From positions 374,001 to 438,000 of the forward strand of contig JAQFVV010012405.1 of assembly GCA_028023455.1 (NCBI GenBank): a DNA stretch of 64,000 nt, read 5' to 3'. The stretch comes from Epiperipatus broadwayi. Its lineage: Eukaryota > Onychophora > Udeonychophora > Euonychophora > Peripatidae. Position numbers and translations under genes: made by a program. Positions 1 to 12,400 of this stretch are shown here, in pieces. The notes below the pieces were generated by a model. That model searched no databases and was not told the DNA's origin. It saw only the letters and a list, made by a program, of their open reading frames with translations. Numbering within the stretch: position 1 is the stretch's first letter; each line of letters starts with the position of its first letter.

Positions 1-700
1 GCTAGTAAAGGTCAATCATACAAATGTTTTAATCATGTATCCCAAATAACAAAGATTTAATAAATAAATTAGTTGTAAAAAACATTTAACACTAATATTA
101 CATAAAGGAATAAAGTCTTACCTTTTAGTCTATAAATAGTCAAACTTATTATCGAGCAAGCTTGGGATATCTATGCCTATATTTTTATTAATAAATTGAA
201 AATAATAATATTTACAACCTTCCCTTCTATATAAATCTAAATTATAGTTGGATAAAATTCACCTATTGTCATAAGAAAGAAATTAGAATAATAAAAAATA
301 TATATAGATAATATTAATCTTGTGTAGTTGAGCCAAAGTTCAAATTAGCAACAGTTCATGTTGACAAATATCCAAGGAATTATATTTTAGGAAATCCTTT
401 TTATCTGATTTATAATCCATTGGACCATGTTCGAATGCCATTCAAATATTCATGATGGCGATTCCAATGCTTTCATTGACCATCTTTACTCTATTCTAAG
501 AAGTTTTCTTGGTTTATTGTAGCATATTTTTGGTGTTTTATTCAGCTGGGATGGGAAGATGCTGATTTTAATTGAAATTCATGTTTAACATTTATAGTTA
601 TATGGCAAACAATTTCATCTCCACGATGTCTTCTCTCTTTTAACCAGACATAGCTACGTAAATGTTTATAAATTTGTTGAAGTTCTTTGTTTTATAGAGT
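1..700. other. Unassigned AT-rich sequence
   Basis: I see no coding region, RNA gene or clear repeat here. The right edge runs into the 3' untranslated part of a minus-strand Penelope-like element that starts near position 700. Confidence 0.4.
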
Positions 701-2045
701 TAATAGTGGGTTTCTATTTACATTTATATTCTAAACAAAATAGCCTTTCTGTCATTCATTTTAAAAAACAACTTTTATTCAAAGAATGTTTTTATGAGGT
801 TGATGCTCTCAGATTCAAAAAAAACTATCATCAATATTTTTTTACTCTTCTTTTCAATTCACTTTTTTTCATAAAAGATAATCTTTATGTTGTCAAATAA
901 TATTTTATGGTTTGTATTTACGTCATGAATATACAAAGCTGAATTATGATATTATTTTTAACTCTACTTTTATGAACTTTAACTCTTTCATTAAAACTGA
1001 ATTTACTTTGACCTATATACATTTTACAACAACTACAAGGAATTTTATAAACTACTCCAGAAATAGATTTATTATCAATTGATTGTTTTGAACTATTTAG
1101 TAATGAATTTATGTTCAGACTTTTCTTCAATCCACTTTTATATCACCTAATAAAAATTATGCTTATAAATGAATTTACAAATTAATAACTTATATAGTAA
1201 AAAAAACAACTTTTTTCTCACTGAATATTAAATCTTTATTATTAACAGATGCATATAAATTTTTATCAAGTATCATATTTCTAATAAATTCATTATTATA
1301 TCCCAACTCAATATAGTGAGAAGTAAATTGTGTCTTCTGAATATAGCTAATATTTTCAAAATTATTAATCCTTTTATTTCTAATACAAAAATTTAATCAA
1401 GTTTTTTATGAGTAAAAGCTTAGTAACTGTCCGGCCTTATCTTACTTCTTAAATTTTTTGATTTAATAAAATTATTACAAAATAAAACATTATCAACTTT
1501 ATCAACACTTAAATTTGGAAATTCTAACTTACCAAATTTAAAAGCCCCCCCCCTCTCCATCTTTAATCATAAAATTTAATATTAGAATCAAAAGCATTTA
1601 ATCTATCAAAAAATCCTTCAATTTATCTTCCTGTATAACAAATCGTCAACATAACTAACAAATAATTTTAAAGAAACAGAAAAAGTATTAACAAGACTAC
1701 TTTCTAAGAAATCAGTATAAAAAAGCACATTAAAGGAGTAAAAACACATCATCACACACAAAATACCTACAATCCTTTAAAAACAATAACAAAACATGAA
1801 TAATCTTAACCTTATCTGCAGAAAAATATTCATATTTCATTAAAATATTAAGAAACACATTAATAATTTTTATCCTATGAACTTATTGGCACATGTTTTC
1901 AATATCTAAACTACCAAAAACACAATCATTTTCTAAAACAAACCCATTAATTTTATTATGTGCCTCAAAAGAATAAGATACACAAAAATTGATCTAAATT
2001 TAAATAATTCTTTAAAAACTTTATAAAAATTTTGAAATTTTATCA
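700..2045 (-). mobile_element. Penelope-like element, decayed RT plus GIY-YIG copy (locus 1, minus half)
   Basis: Read on the minus strand from about 2045 to 700, this gives the 3' two thirds of a PLE. A reverse-transcriptase region comes first: SLDIEN near 1900 and an intact catalytic YVDD at 1642-1653 within the context LFVSYVDDLLYRK. A linker follows, then a GIY-YIG endonuclease with GVVYKIPCSCCKMYIGQS at 1130-918. The reading frame is broken by several stops and shifts, so it is a pseudo-element. Positions 720-890 repeat on the minus strand the coding end and 3' untranslated sequence seen on the plus strand at 2280-2400, which identifies the 3' end. PLEs are retroelements with their own RT clade. 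The GIY-YIG domain (named after its motif) is the nuclease that nicks target DNA. Confidence 0.8.
918..1130 (-). pseudogene. GIY-YIG endonuclease fragment of a Penelope-like element
   Basis: A 70-residue open stretch carries the N-terminal half of a GIY-YIG nuclease. GVVYKIPC stands for GIY and, after a Cys pair, MYIGQS stands for YIG; then comes a basic stretch RVKVHKSRVK, the expected next helix. The C-terminal His/Gly-His and Asn part is cut off by a frameshift. It is the downstream domain of the decayed PLE polyprotein that starts near 2045. Confidence 0.75.
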
Positions 2046-2056
2046 ACAATCTTTTC

Positions 2057-2338
2057 ATGGGAGTTTATAAGATTCTTTGCAATTGTTATAAAATGTATAT
2101 AGGCCAAAGTGAATTAAGTCTTAATGAAAAAGTTAAAGTTCACAAGAGTAGAGTTAAAAATAGATATTATAACTCAACTTTTTATATTCCTGAATTGAAT
2201 ACATGTCATAAAATATTATTTAACAATTCAGAGGTTATTTTTTATGAAAAAAGTGAATTGAAAAAAAGAGTAAAAGAAACTTTGAAGATAAAGTTTTTTT
2301 TTGAGTCAGGCTATCAACTTTATGAAGACATCTTTTGA
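2057..2338 (+). pseudogene. GIY-YIG endonuclease, truncated (Penelope-like)
   Basis: The 93-residue open frame begins GVYKILCNCYKMYIGQS, so both the GIY (here VYK) and YIG motifs are present. VKVHKSRVKNR and a conserved ELNTCHKILFNN block follow, then a lysine-rich segment and a C-terminal tail. The RT domain that should precede it is absent because the copy starts at the junction with the inverted partner. It resembles the 52161-52409 copy, most clearly from KVHKSRVK onward. Confidence 0.75.
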
Positions 2339-2467
2339 TGTTAAAGGAAATTGTTTTTTGAAGTGAGTGATGGGAAGGTTATTTTGTTTAGCACACACAA
2401 ACACACACATATATATATATATCGTATGTTTTGTTGAATTTCACTTGAAAATGTCTATTATATATAG

Positions 2468-2641
2468 CAATCAATCTAAATAAAATTGAAACAAACAACT
2501 AATTATATTTAAATAATTGTAAATATATTTAGTTGTTTGTTTCAGTTTTATTTAGATTATTATATTAAATATATATCTATAACAACATTGGGGAAAAATA
2601 ATTTTTATATTCAATATTTGACCGTTGTATAAATATAATAT
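2468..2641. repeat. Foldback (MITE-like) insertion inside the PLE 3' end
   Basis: Positions 2473-2558 form a palindrome: AATCTAAATAAAATTGAAAC continuing into AAACAACT, then the inverse arm ending TTTTATTTAGATT, with one mismatch over about 28 bp. The PLE sequence it splits is recognisable on both sides, because 52470-52500 is uninterrupted there. The edges carry a near-identical direct repeat, TCTATTATATATAG at 2454-2467 and TCTATTATATAG at 2642-2653, which may be a target-site duplication. No coding capacity. Confidence 0.5.
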
Positions 2642-2700
2642 TCTATTATATAGATGAAACCATGGCTGTGGAAGAATTTTTGTAAAATTTTGTTGTTTTG

Positions 2701-3076
2701 GTTAGTGCTGTCATTTTATATGAATTTCTATTTTATGTTTATAAATGAAAATTATTCTTAAAAATATTATTTCAACTTTGAAAATACAGAAAAAAAAAAT
2801 TGAAATATATAATAAGATTTATAAAGAACAATAATTTTTTTTATTAGTTTGGCTATCCATTACTAGTTAAAGTATTAAACTAAAAAAATCAGGATTGTTC
2901 TAACTTGATTTGAAAAGCCCAATCAAATTATTGTTCAATTTGCTTAAAGCTAACAAAATTCTGTTTAAAATTTAAAACTCTATAAATATTTTTGAATAAA
3001 ATCTAAATTCTATTCATATTATTCTTAAAAAAAAAATTACTAAAATATTTGATTAAACACCCATTATTATATTAAG
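2701..3076. other. Unassigned AT-rich sequence
   Basis: No ORF, RNA or repeat structure that I can support. Confidence 0.4.
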
Positions 3077-3193
3077 TAATAATTTACTAAGGCTGTAACC
3101 TTAGAAATAAGCGTGTTTTAAGACCTATAGAGGTCCCTACCTTCGTATTTTTCAGACGCTTATTTCTAAGGTTACAGCCTTAGTAAATTATTA
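3077..3193. mobile_element. Short foldback element with perfect 38-bp terminal inverted repeats
   Basis: The left arm 3077-3114 and right arm 3156-3193 are exact reverse complements over 38 bp. Arm start: TAATAATTTACTAAGGCTGT, then AACCTTAGAAATAAGCGT. They enclose a 41-bp loop with a near-palindrome GACCTATAGAGGTC. The perfect arms stand out in a region where other repeats are badly decayed, suggesting recent insertion or selection on the hairpin. With no coding capacity it is best called a MITE-like non-autonomous element; the flanks are too AT-rich to pick a target-site duplication safely. Confidence 0.75.
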
Positions 3194-5643
3194 AAATATT
3201 TGATGAAAAATAATCACAAATACATAAAAATTACAGAAAATATATGTTTTCATAACATACTCAAAGCAGAAAGTACAAGAAAACTGCTAATCAGCAATGT
3301 TGTAAGCAGATTGCCAGCTCTTTTGTAAAAAAATTATCTGTACAATGATGACATCTTGCTTTTTTTTAAATGAACAAATCAATATTTTACTTCCAATTTT
3401 TGCCATGAAATGAACATAAAAACAACAAAACATCATTAAAGAGCAACAAGAAAATAAGCTAAAACCAAAATACAGCAGCCTAATCACAACTTCTGGATTC
3501 ACCAGATTGACGTCAATTGAAATTTAGTTATCTGTAGAAAGTTTAAAAATCCTTAAGAAACTATTTTTATATTGAAGATGTTCTGTATTAAAGGTCAAAA
3601 TCAGTATACAAATGTATAATTTTTAGTAGCTATGTTTATATTACATTGTTTATTATTAGTTTGTACATATTTATGGCTGTGTAAATCAAGTCTTTTTTTT
3701 CAATATATGACTTATTGAGATTTTTAAAAGCATACAAACACACATTATAAAACTTTATTGAATCAATGACAATTGGGGGGGGGGGTTTGCCATGAAAAGC
3801 ATTTTGTTTATGTTTATGATTATTTAGACAGATCTGGGTCTTTTCTATGTGTTATTTCTCAAAACTCATATTGGCAATACTTTTACTCAGTACCATGACT
3901 TTTTTAATCTATATTTTTATGACCAAGGACCTATCTATATGGCTCATGTGATCATATTAGTGGAATTATATTATTGACATATCTTTTGGGTTAATAAAGC
4001 ACACATTTTTAATCATATTATTGAGGTTTTAATCTTATCGCTATAATTGTATGTAATTAAAAGCAATTATTTTAAACAAGCATTTATTCTGGTAAAATTT
4101 ATATTTTCATTTTCTTGCATCTATATATGCTTCAAAATATGGAATCCTCTTGAATCATCTTGAGGCACAAATAAAGGCATTTGAAAGTAAAATATGGAAT
4201 CTGTAGAAATAATCTCTTACTATTTCCAAGGAAATTACAGTATGTATTATTAAATTGTCATATTTGGAGAGTGGAAGTAGTGGAAAGAAAATAAGATTAT
4301 TCCATAGCATTAAAATCAAGTTTAGAATTATAAATTATTGAATTATTTCTAAAATAAAATAATAATAATGATGATAATAATACTTAAACATGAATTTAGG
4401 AGGAAAAACTTTAATTCAAAGTCGTATTTTTTGTAATGAAATTATGTAATTATTAACTTGATAATCGAACAAAATTATTCAAGTTATATTCAATTATCTA
4501 ATTAGTAAAAGAAAATTTTATACAAAATTTAAGAAAATAAACAAGTTTATTAAAGAAAAATGAAAAACCGTTGACTTATTAAACAATTTAAGAAGCTTTG
4601 TCTGTGAAACAATGAATTATGCCAAAGACAAAAATGACTTAATCAATCTACAGACATTTATGTAGAAGTTTTTTTTTAGATGCAGTATTAGCCTTATTTT
4701 TGTTATTCTTTTTAATGTGCTTTATTTCTAGTTATTGTTATCATTAGAAAAACTCTAGTAGATATTATTTAACTGTCAAGCCGAGAAGATTATTAGCACA
4801 AGCCAAGAAGCTATTAAAGCTAAATTACTAAAAAATAAGCCGTTAAAATATATGGAGATATATATGAATTATAATTTAAAATCTTTTTCTTTTTAAATTT
4901 AACTCTGTTATAAATATATAAATTTTATCACACTTTTTATTTTTTATAAAAAACTTAATTTTGTTTAATTAATTAAATTTTATATACAGAAGAAATATCC
5001 AGCAACATTTTGATTATTTTCTGTAATATTTATCAAAGCATAAGTAATCTGAAATATAAAATAAAAGCAAAAATATGCATATCAAAAAACATCAAAAACG
5101 TGCGTATATAAACAATAGTATTTTACAAAAAGATCATTTTTAAAAAAATAAATATTATAGTCTTTTAAAACATTATTTCATAAAATTGATTAAAAATCTA
5201 TATATTTGCATTATCAATACATAATTATTTTTAAAAATCTCATATAATTATTATGTAATTTGTTATAGTTTTTTTTTTTTTATAATTCAATCCTATTTTG
5301 ATAGGAAACATGTATAATACAGTAAAATTACTAATTAATTTTTTATTAAGAGTAGGTGTGAATTGTTTATTATATAGTTTTTTAATCAATGTCTTATTAA
5401 ATATATATTCTCAATCTTTCTAATGTTAAAATTTGTTATGTCTATTACTTTCATGATGTAAATGTAAACTATCTATTCTTACATTTAATTTATTTTAAAG
5501 TTATGCATATATTTTTTACCAATATTTTTTATTATTTAATTGTACTATAATTACCTTTCTATTAGCCATAAAACTTGTATAATTCATTTTTATTGATCTC
5601 TTCTTATTAATTTTTTTTTTATTCTATTGATATTTCTAATCAT
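3194..5643. other. Unassigned AT-rich sequence
   Basis: No gene found. An open stretch on the minus strand at 3287-3502 has no recognisable domain. A G run lies at about 3774-3786. The rest is low-complexity A/T sequence. Confidence 0.4.
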
Positions 5644-5918
5644 ATTATATAAATAGGATAATGTTTAATATGCTTATTTTTTAATTATTTCATTTTGCAA
5701 TATTCCACACTTGAATAAATATTTATTGCTGTAATTATATTGTTTGTAATTATATATTTTTTAAATTATATAATTTGTAATTAATTATATTTTCTTTCCA
5801 ATATAATTACAAATTATATAATTAGAGTAATTAATTTTTTTCAAGTAATAGAATATTATAAAGTGAAACTGAAATAATTACAAAAGAGACCTGTTAATGA
5901 TTATCCTATTTATATAAT
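5644..5918. repeat. ~275-bp imperfect palindrome (MITE-like)
   Basis: The outer arms ATTATATAAATAGGATAAT (from 5644) and its inverse ATTATCCTATTTATATAAT (ending 5918) pair exactly. Inward the two halves remain alignable as reverse complements almost to the centre near 5779, for example TTTAATTATTTCA against TGTAATTATTTCA and TGTAATTATATT in both. This is more than chance A/T symmetry. No coding capacity. Confidence 0.5.
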
Positions 5919-6099
5919 AAATAATCTTACAAATATTAATAAAAGGGAATAAAATAAAAAATAATATTAATAATAATAAGAGATTAGTATAGTGATTCAG
6001 TATAGTGGTAATACATATTTTATGGTTAATCAAAATAGTCATAATAAAATAAGAATTAATAAATACTCTTTTATATTACAAGCTCATATATATATATAT

Positions 6100-9000
6100 T
6101 GTACCCTCACTTCTCGATATATGATATAATTTAAAATATGACTAGCTCAATCAAATTATTATGCTCGGCTAAAATATGTACAACTATCTTTAATATATTT
6201 TTATAATATTATAACTTATTAGATTTATTACAAACTTATCAAAAATTAATATAGTTCAATATTATATACTAATTAAATAAATATTGAATTAAAATCATGA
6301 GACTGTGAAGTGAAGTTACAATTGGTAATCAGATTTACATTGAGTCAATGTCTCTCCAAGACACTGTCTCAATGGCATAAGAATACTAATACTTCTAATT
6401 ATCTCATTACTAACTCTACAGCACTCTTATGACTTTTATAAATGAAATATCTTTAATAATAATAGATAAATAAATCTCAATCTTTTGTTAAGGAACTATA
6501 ATTAAAATGATCTCAGGTTCTTCTAATTATCTTAAAGTAATAATAATTCATGTAGATAGGAATGATAAGGGATTTAATATCAAACCTAAATACACCTAAC
6601 TTATTCTAATAATAATCACTAACAATAATAATCTTTAGGGTATATCTTAATCTTATCTATTGGGTTATACTTTTAATCATTAAGAAAATAAATAAATCAT
6701 ACGCATGTCTTTCATTTCCATATAGTATCTTAATTTTAAAATAGACCAAAATCTTATAATTTAATAATCTGTGGCAATAAATAGTATTATCTTCTTATAC
6801 TGTGCATTATAATTATTTTATAACCATTGTAATATCATATGTTAATGTCAATCAATTTCTATAAATTATATTAAGAAAATATTGTGTTTCTTACTCAAAT
6901 AATAAAATAATAAATTCATATTGTGCAAATATTATGTTTATTCAAATTATCTGTTGTCAAATGCTGTGGTGTAAAATAATGAATTCAACACATCTTTTAA
7001 ACAACTTAACAAATTTATTTACATTAACTTTAACAAATAATTTATTTACACTATTTACATTTAAATGGAACTAAAGAAAATAAAAAATAAGAAAAATAAT
7101 AATACAAGATTTTTACACTGTTATTATTTCCATAACTATAAGTAGATAATTTATACATTTCTGAAATTTTCTATCAATAATATTCAATTAAATTTATGAC
7201 TTCAATTTTAATAAACATTACTTGTTATCAATTAATATAAGAAAAGGTTTTATGTAAGATATCATTCATGTAGCATGTATGTAAATAAACAAACTTTAAT
7301 AATTTAAAAAAAAAATGCTATTTCACATAAGTCCTACTGTTATTTATATTATAATGTATAAGGCTGTATTACATTTATTATCAGTATGACTCAAATATTA
7401 ATTAATGTATCAACTGATATAACTTTGTAGTATAATAACAATTATTGACTATCACTGTTTATTTCATTCCGATATAATGTCATACTACATGTCTTATTAA
7501 AATATGCAATACGTATATGTACTTTTTTTAAAAATAACATTTAAAATTATTCAACAATTTTAAATTTGACAAAGTATTATGTTAAATAAAAATTCTATGA
7601 TTCTTTTCCATTTCAAAAATATTACACTTTTACTTGTTATTCTTATTCCTTTATAAAACTACTACCTACAAAAGTTATTTTAACCCTATTTAATTTCAGT
7701 AAAACAAATGACCAATTTTAAAAAAACAAAAATAATAACGATCTAAACTCTCCTATACCTCATCATCTATTTACAATAAGCCTTCAATCAAAAAATATAA
7801 ATTTCTATGTAAAATTAACGTAACTCATCTAATAAAAATAAAATAAAATATAGACCTTATATACTTCTTACTAACTTAAAAGAAAAAAAATAAATAACTT
7901 ACACTAGTATAATAAATCTAATTTCTAATATTGGAACAGAGACATTGAAATTCATTCACGAAAGAATCATATAATTATTTCTAGGTTCTCATATTACGTT
8001 GTACTAAATTTACGTCATCAATTTAAAATATGCATATTAAAATAAAACTGCTATTATTAGTCTTGTGCGTGTATATTATTTAAACATTAATACATTCATT
8101 CAATAATCATATAACATTTGGTTGATCTAAAGAAAACATAGTAAATACATCAAATTATTATTATTATTACACAATTTTACCATAAATAACACTTCAATGT
8201 ACAGTCCATCACGATGTCCTCCAGGATTCCAGTTTTACAAAAATAATTTCACATTTACACTCAACAATTATTCTTTAAAATATTATGTGTTGTATAATTA
8301 TAAAATAAACTTTATGCAATAAAAAGTTATATTAGTATTTAGTTATTATTTAAAAAAAATGTAAATGTACCTTTCCTATCTTTAATAAATCAATAATTAA
8401 TGAAATATTTATGTTAGTTAATAAATAAGACATATTACATCACATCCAATGGTGGCTTCTTCCAGTTATCATTGTTCTTTTTCCTAGGCACAAGTTTTCA
8501 CCAAACATTACTTCCTTTTCCGGTACATCACGTGTCTTTAAAAGTTTTTTATGGAATAAATGAAAACGTTCTTTTTTTAAAAATAAATAAAAAAATAAAG
8601 TCAGTTCCATCAGAAAAACAAAAATAAAATTAAAATAGTTTATGGATCCAGGTTCACTTCTTTTAAAGAAAAAAATATTATTTAAAAGTTATTATTTTTA
8701 GAATTAGTCTATAATTTACAAAGTTCTGATTTAATTATTTTTAATTGATTTGGATATCCATGTAGAGTTGATTTGCGCATTCCGTAACAGATATTTAGGT
8801 AAGTTTATTTTTAAAGTCTTTTGTACGACCAGCGTTTAGACTCTAATAATACAATAATTTTACTTATAAGTATTTCTTTACTTATTAAATTTCCAATTTA
8901 TTTGCCTTTTTAAAATTGTCAGAATTTAGTCTTTTATACCATAAAGACTTAACAAGGCAAATATTTATACAATTACTGTTATATATTATATCTTTACCAA

Positions 9001-10429
9001 GATATATATTTAAATTTAGAATTTACAAATACTTGCTTCATAAAGAAGTATTTCTCATTTTTTTAAATATCTATTTTATAAAAATTAACTACTATTAGCT
9101 TTTAAATTTATACAAAGTCCAACGTATTACTGTTAGGCATCTAATAACTCTGCTAGTCAATCCAGCGTTTGTTAAATTTTCAGTATAAAGTCTCCAATAC
9201 ATTTTATCCTCACACGATGTCCTCATGATTATTTGATAGTAAATTGAGCATTAATAGGAAACGATCAATAGGGAACTATAACAAATTAACACTGCATATT
9301 CATCGGTAACTTTTATAAATTATTTTTTAAAACTACTCTCTAATAATTTTAAAACGATTTTAAGAGCGTCTATAATCACTTAGCTATTTTTTAATAGCAC
9401 TCTTTACTTCAAGAATTTCAATCACAAGTCACCTCCTAACAATTGAACCTTGGTTTTATACCGGAAGAAAACTCCCACTTGATTGGTGAATTAAACAATT
9501 GACTTGCTAGCTTATTTACATATTTCACCAACAAGACAGAATTAAAAATAAATAATGACTTATTTAATATTTATTATTTATCACATTATTAAATTCTTAA
9601 ATTAATATTCATCATTTATTTAGATCTATTAAACATTTTTTTAAAAATATACTTTCTTACTTAACTTTTACGTTTAACTTTTATAAAATTATTTTTTATA
9701 AACAAACTAAGTCTATTTTTATTCGTTATGTTTTTTAAACAGTATTTTAAAAATCAGATTTAATATTTCACATTAATTATTTTTACTTTTATCTCATGAT
9801 AGCAAATATAATATTTATAAATTTTATAACAGAATTTTTAAAATAGCTTTGCAACTTTACTAAAATACTCCCAAGCATGTGTGTACGTGTTTTAATTAAC
9901 ATCTGTTTTTCAACAGAGCTACAGACGCTTGTAATAATCTAAAAATAAACTAACAATACATTTTTTAAAAATAAATATTTTTAAAATAAATAATATATTA
10001 CAACAGCTTTTAAAATAATAATTCGATATTATTAAAATCAAATATTAATCTTCTATTATGTATTACTAATAATTAAAATATTTATATTCATTTATTAAAT
10101 ATTAATTTTTATCAACAATAAATATATGCATTTAATTTTAACTTGTCTTTTAAAACTTTAACTTTAAACATTTATTTATTAAATTTATTAATGCAGTATT
10201 GCTTATGGCCAGTTTTCCCAACCATATACTATTATCATTCCCATTGAAATGTCTCTCTCAAACCTCAGCACAATTTTCACATATCAAATACTCATGAATT
10301 ACTTTAATTACACTTTTTAAAAGATTGTTATAAACAAAATTAAAATCATATAACTAAATATATCTTAAATTTAAAATTTTTTAATTAGATGGATACAACA
10401 ATTTATGGAGACCCATACAAAAGGGCACA
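6100..10429. mobile_element. Large non-coding repeat, copy A
   Basis: This 4.3-kb segment starts TGTACCCTCACTTC and ends AAGGGCACA, sits exactly inside an (AT)n tract, and has a diverged sister at 45349-50262 that is colinear along its length. Shared landmarks include TCAATGGCATAAGAA (6370 and 45613), AATTTATTTACACTATTTACA (7040 and 46325, with small differences), AAAATATGCAATAC (7500 and 46850), TTCTATGATTCTTTTC (7593 and 46995), GAATCA(T/C)ATAATTATTT (7966 and 47720), and ATGGCCAG (10205 and 50047). No ORF of note exists in either copy. The ends show a short inverted match (TGTACCCT against TGTGCCC). It may be a non-autonomous transposon or a long-decayed element; the class is undetermined. 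Confidence 0.65.
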
Positions 10430-11015
10430 ATATATATATATATATGTATAAAATTTAAAGTAATAATTGAAATATTTTATATTCCTAAACTCATTTGAAT
10501 AAGGCTTTATATATGTAAATGCAACATATTTAAGATGACTTGCAGTTTTTATATCAATAATCTTCAATTTAAACAATGTTAAAGAAACATGTGTCATTTG
10601 TAAATAAGTCAAAATTGGAAGTAATCTGTGTTATTGAAATACTTTTCATCATTTAGTTTCATTTTTATTATTATTCTTTTTATTTCTAATAAATTAATAA
10701 GTTTATTAATCATTATTGTATGTTATTCCAGTGAAGTTATTTAACACCAGAATAGATTTTATATGTGTACAAATATAATCGACAAGATTGATTGCTATCC
10801 TGTTAGCTATAAGCGTAATGATATATGGGGTATGTATCTGGAAAGCATTATAATGCTCTTTAGAACTGTTTAAAAAGGCATTAAAAGGATCACATTTAAT
10901 GGCTCACCCACTGTACTGTGTTTACATGTTTCATGACGATAACAATTTATTGATGGTCATTATACTCATATCACATAATGGCCCTTGGCATTTATGGTTA
11001 TAAACCCTGATATCA
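10430..11015. other. Unassigned sequence between repeat A and the RTE copy
   Basis: An (AT)n tract at 10430-10447 continues the insertion site of repeat A. The remainder has no gene that I can recognise. Confidence 0.4.
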
Positions 11016-11019
11016 TAAT

Positions 11020-12206
11020 CCTTGCTGCAGAAAGGAATTTGCTATTAACTGAAAGGAGATTCTTTGATTCCTCTTGGAAGCCTTAAAGGGACCAAGCAGG
11101 GCAAATTCCTAATGTCTACTCCATATTTTTGTTGCAGCTGTTATGACTATGTGATTATTCATATAGTATATTAACATGGATGGTCTGAACAGCAACATGC
11201 ATTAGCCAGAATGATGAATTTATTGGTTTTCTACCTCTGAGTTTAAGATCAAGAAACACCATGATCTTTCTTAACTGAAATATTATGAGATTTTTTGAAG
11301 GCAGAATGAATGAATGTATGTGTGTGAATGAAATTTTTTTCTTATAGTAGATATTTATAATTAGACAAAAGTAAATCATAGCCCTTATTCCCAGCAGGTT
11401 ATAAAGTCACCAGCCAAGGCAGCAGTTGATGACCCAAGACGGAGAATGCTAAGCATTTTCTGATTGCAGACCTGGGCTGTTATTTGATGATGACTTTTTA
11501 CTCAGGTACTTACAACTGCAGATCACCTTAAAGTGAAGGAAGATTTCAAGAATTGGAAGGTGAATGATCTCATATTAAATGGGACATTATTTGATGTTGT
11601 GAAGTTAGAAGAAAAGTTGAAGAGACAATTGATTTAAAAAGTGAACATGTACTGCTCTACAAAGGAACAACATTGGAAGTACAAGTGAAGTGGATTCATT
11701 ATAAATAAGAAATGGAAGAATAATATTGTGGAAATTGGTGGTGTATCAGACAAAGTGGCAAAATTAGTTATTCAACTTAATAGCAGATATTTATGCAGAT
11801 AATTCAAGTTTATGCCCCAAAATGTTCTCATTATGATGAAGAAGTAGAGCATTTTTATATGGATGTCCAAAAACTTTTTATCAGACTAAAGAACTTTTTT
11901 AAATTGTCATGTGAGAATATAATATTAGAATTGGTAAACAATTGAAATATGAAAGTGCTGCAGGTAAATTTGGGTATAGTGATAGAAATGAGAGAGGACA
12001 TAAATTTGGGGTGTTTGCAGAAAAAGAGAAACTTTATATTATGAATTTGTTTTTTGAGAAAAATGTTAAATGGAGATGGAAACATCCAAATGAAGGTACA
12101 GCAGAATTGGATTATATTTTGACTAATAATAAATTCAATATTGTAATGTTTTTAATAAATTCAACACTGGAAATGATTATCAATTAGTAAGATGTAAGAT
12201 ACATAT
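11020..12206 (+). mobile_element. RTE-type LINE copy 1, 5' part (5' UTR and endonuclease)
   Basis: The 5' leader at 11020-11390 matches the leaders of the copies at 26590 (minus) and 34857 (plus), for example ATTAACTGAAAGGAGA and GAAGGCAGAATGAATG. The ORF then carries decayed AP-endonuclease sequence: a frame near 11805 reads QVYAPK, followed by EEVEHFYMDVQ near 11840, then GYSDRNERGHKFGVFAEKEKLYIMNLFFEKNVKWRWKHPNEGTAELDYILTNN at 11970-12130. These are the RTE endonuclease blocks, ending in the LDYILTN motif. Frames are broken, so it is inactive. The element is cut at 12206 by insertion C and resumes at 15230. Confidence 0.8.
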
Positions 12207-12229
12207 TGTGCCAGTCAAAACATGCTTAT

Positions 12230-12400
12230 CCATCTAACACGAGCTGGAACTCACAAAATGTACTTCAAACCCAGTCAATCCCGAGATTTAGGTCAGGGAC
12301 CAGCCTGGATTCGAACCCACTCTCCAAGCACCAGATCTAACACCCAATGGATAACATAACAATGGTAGCACACGAGATTTAATTCTTCATCCGGCCCACT
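12230..12400 (-). repeat. tRNA-derived SINE-like segment
   Basis: On the minus strand a perfect internal B-box, GGTTCGAATCC, occurs at 12308-12318. An A-box-like TTATCCATTGGGTG lies about 35 bp upstream. A related copy lies at 50650-50800, where ACTTCAAACCCAG and the TAGTGGAGG A-box region are shared but the B-box is decayed. Polymerase III-type boxes with no foldable tRNA body indicate a tRNA-derived repeat rather than a tRNA gene. Confidence 0.55.

Larger units (their letters stand above)
2057..2700 (+). mobile_element. Penelope-like element 3' fragment (locus 1, plus half)
   Basis: A plus-strand copy of the same family abuts the minus-strand copy head to head at about 2050. It starts inside the GIY-YIG domain, runs through the stop at 2338, and continues into 3' untranslated sequence matching 52410-52560, including the shared segment around GAAACCATGG at 2655-2665. 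The 3' part is interrupted at about 2468-2641 by a foldback insertion. Inverted, truncated partners of this kind are a known PLE arrangement. Confidence 0.75.

Noticed and set aside
6100-10429. Repeat A as an LTR retrotransposon
   Set aside because: The first and last ~950 bp do not match each other as direct repeats, and no gag or pol sequence is visible between them.
11855-12085. Minus-strand ORF of 76 codons
   Set aside because: It is the antisense shadow of the RTE endonuclease region read on the plus strand.
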